Both the position numbers and the translations under genes were made by a program. A stretch of 6,696 nt of DNA from Ignavibacteria bacterium (GTDB lineage Bacteria > Bacteroidota > Ignavibacteria > Kapaibacteriales > UBA4661). Positions within the stretch are counted from its first letter, which is position 1, and each line of letters starts with the position of its first letter. Shown here in pieces: positions 6,512-6,696 of the stretch. The stretch covers positions 1 to 6,696 of the forward strand of contig JAAFHM010000272.1 of assembly GCA_013298375.1 (NCBI GenBank), written 5' to 3'. The notes below the pieces were generated by a model. That model saw nothing but the letters and a program-made list of their open reading frames with translations. It was not told the origin of the DNA and ran no database searches.

Positions 6512-6559
6512 ACTCGTTTATTTTTTACCACATCTTGAATTTAAGCACTCAAACCAACA

Positions 6560-6696
6560 ATGACACCCGAACTGCGCATAGAAATTCACGTTTCCGGCAG
6601 AGTACAAGGCGTGGGATATAGGGCGTTTGTCCTACAAGAAGCCTCAAAACTCAATCTGACGGGCTGGACAAAAAATCTCCCCAATGGCGACGTACA
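6560..6696 (+). CDS. acyP: Acylphosphatase, N-terminal half (3' truncated by window)
   Basis: The 45 visible codons encode a small cytosolic acylphosphatase, which hydrolyses acyl phosphates such as acetyl phosphate or 1,3-bisphosphoglycerate to carboxylate and phosphate. The hallmark phosphate-binding loop GRVQGVGYR is at residues 13-21, and its last arginine (R21) is the catalytic arginine. The second signature, GWTKNLPNGDV, starts at residue 35 and contains the catalytic asparagine (N39). Family members are about 90-100 residues, so roughly half is missing beyond the window. The start is well fixed: an in-frame TAA lies at 6542-6544 and no other start codon occurs before the ATG at 6560. 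No SD sequence precedes it, only an A/C-rich leader. The full-length hydrogenase maturation factor HypF also begins with such a domain, so a longer protein cannot be excluded from this fragment. Confidence 0.93.
   Translation, partial: MTPELRIEIHVSGRVQGVGYRAFVLQEASKLNLTGWTKNLPNGDV

Noticed and set aside
6298..6531. 77-codon minus-strand open frame as a real gene
   Set aside because: It starts outside the mobile element, reads straight through its right inverted repeat, and has no recognisable similarity. It is more likely chance or a decayed remnant.

Overview
The window fits a member of the Bacteroidota/Chlorobiota (FCB) branch. The main protein ends in a canonical type IX secretion (Por/T9SS) type-A sorting domain, which is essentially confined to that branch. 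The start codons also lack Shine-Dalgarno sequences, as is common there. I cannot name a genus. The domain style recalls Kapabacteria, Ignavibacteria and other non-photosynthetic Chlorobiota, but that is an impression and not a demonstrated placement.

Layout, all genes on the + strand. (1) Positions 1-125 hold the last 40 codons of an upstream gene whose end looks like an extracellular beta-sandwich module. (2) Positions 126-478 are a gene-free stretch with a few small inverted repeats. (3) Positions 479-6091 hold one very large gene (1870 aa) for a secreted multidomain protein. In order it has a Sec signal peptide, a seven-repeat Ycf48/BNR-type beta-propeller, seven tandem transthyretin/carboxypeptidase-regulatory-like beta-sandwiches, about 535 residues of unrecognised beta-rich sequence, a P-domain-like segment, two fibronectin-III-like domains and the T9SS sorting domain. 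(4) Positions 6106-6511 hold a compact non-coding element with perfect 18-bp terminal inverted repeats and a 4-bp direct repeat (ATAG) on both flanks: a MITE-like or internally deleted insertion sequence. (5) From 6560 to the window end is the 5' half of an acylphosphatase gene.

How the parts relate: the first two genes look like neighbouring cell-surface or secreted proteins. The large one should cross the inner membrane by Sec and the outer membrane by T9SS, then be cleaved or anchored through its C-terminal domain. No catalytic motif is visible in it, so an adhesive, scaffolding or ligand-binding role is inferred. The acylphosphatase is an unrelated housekeeping enzyme. It would lie only about 66 bp after the large gene if the mobile element were removed.

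I see no defence system, CRISPR array, RNA gene or biosynthetic cluster. The least ordinary items are the MITE-like element, the unrecognised central region of the giant protein, and its 7+7 domain architecture.
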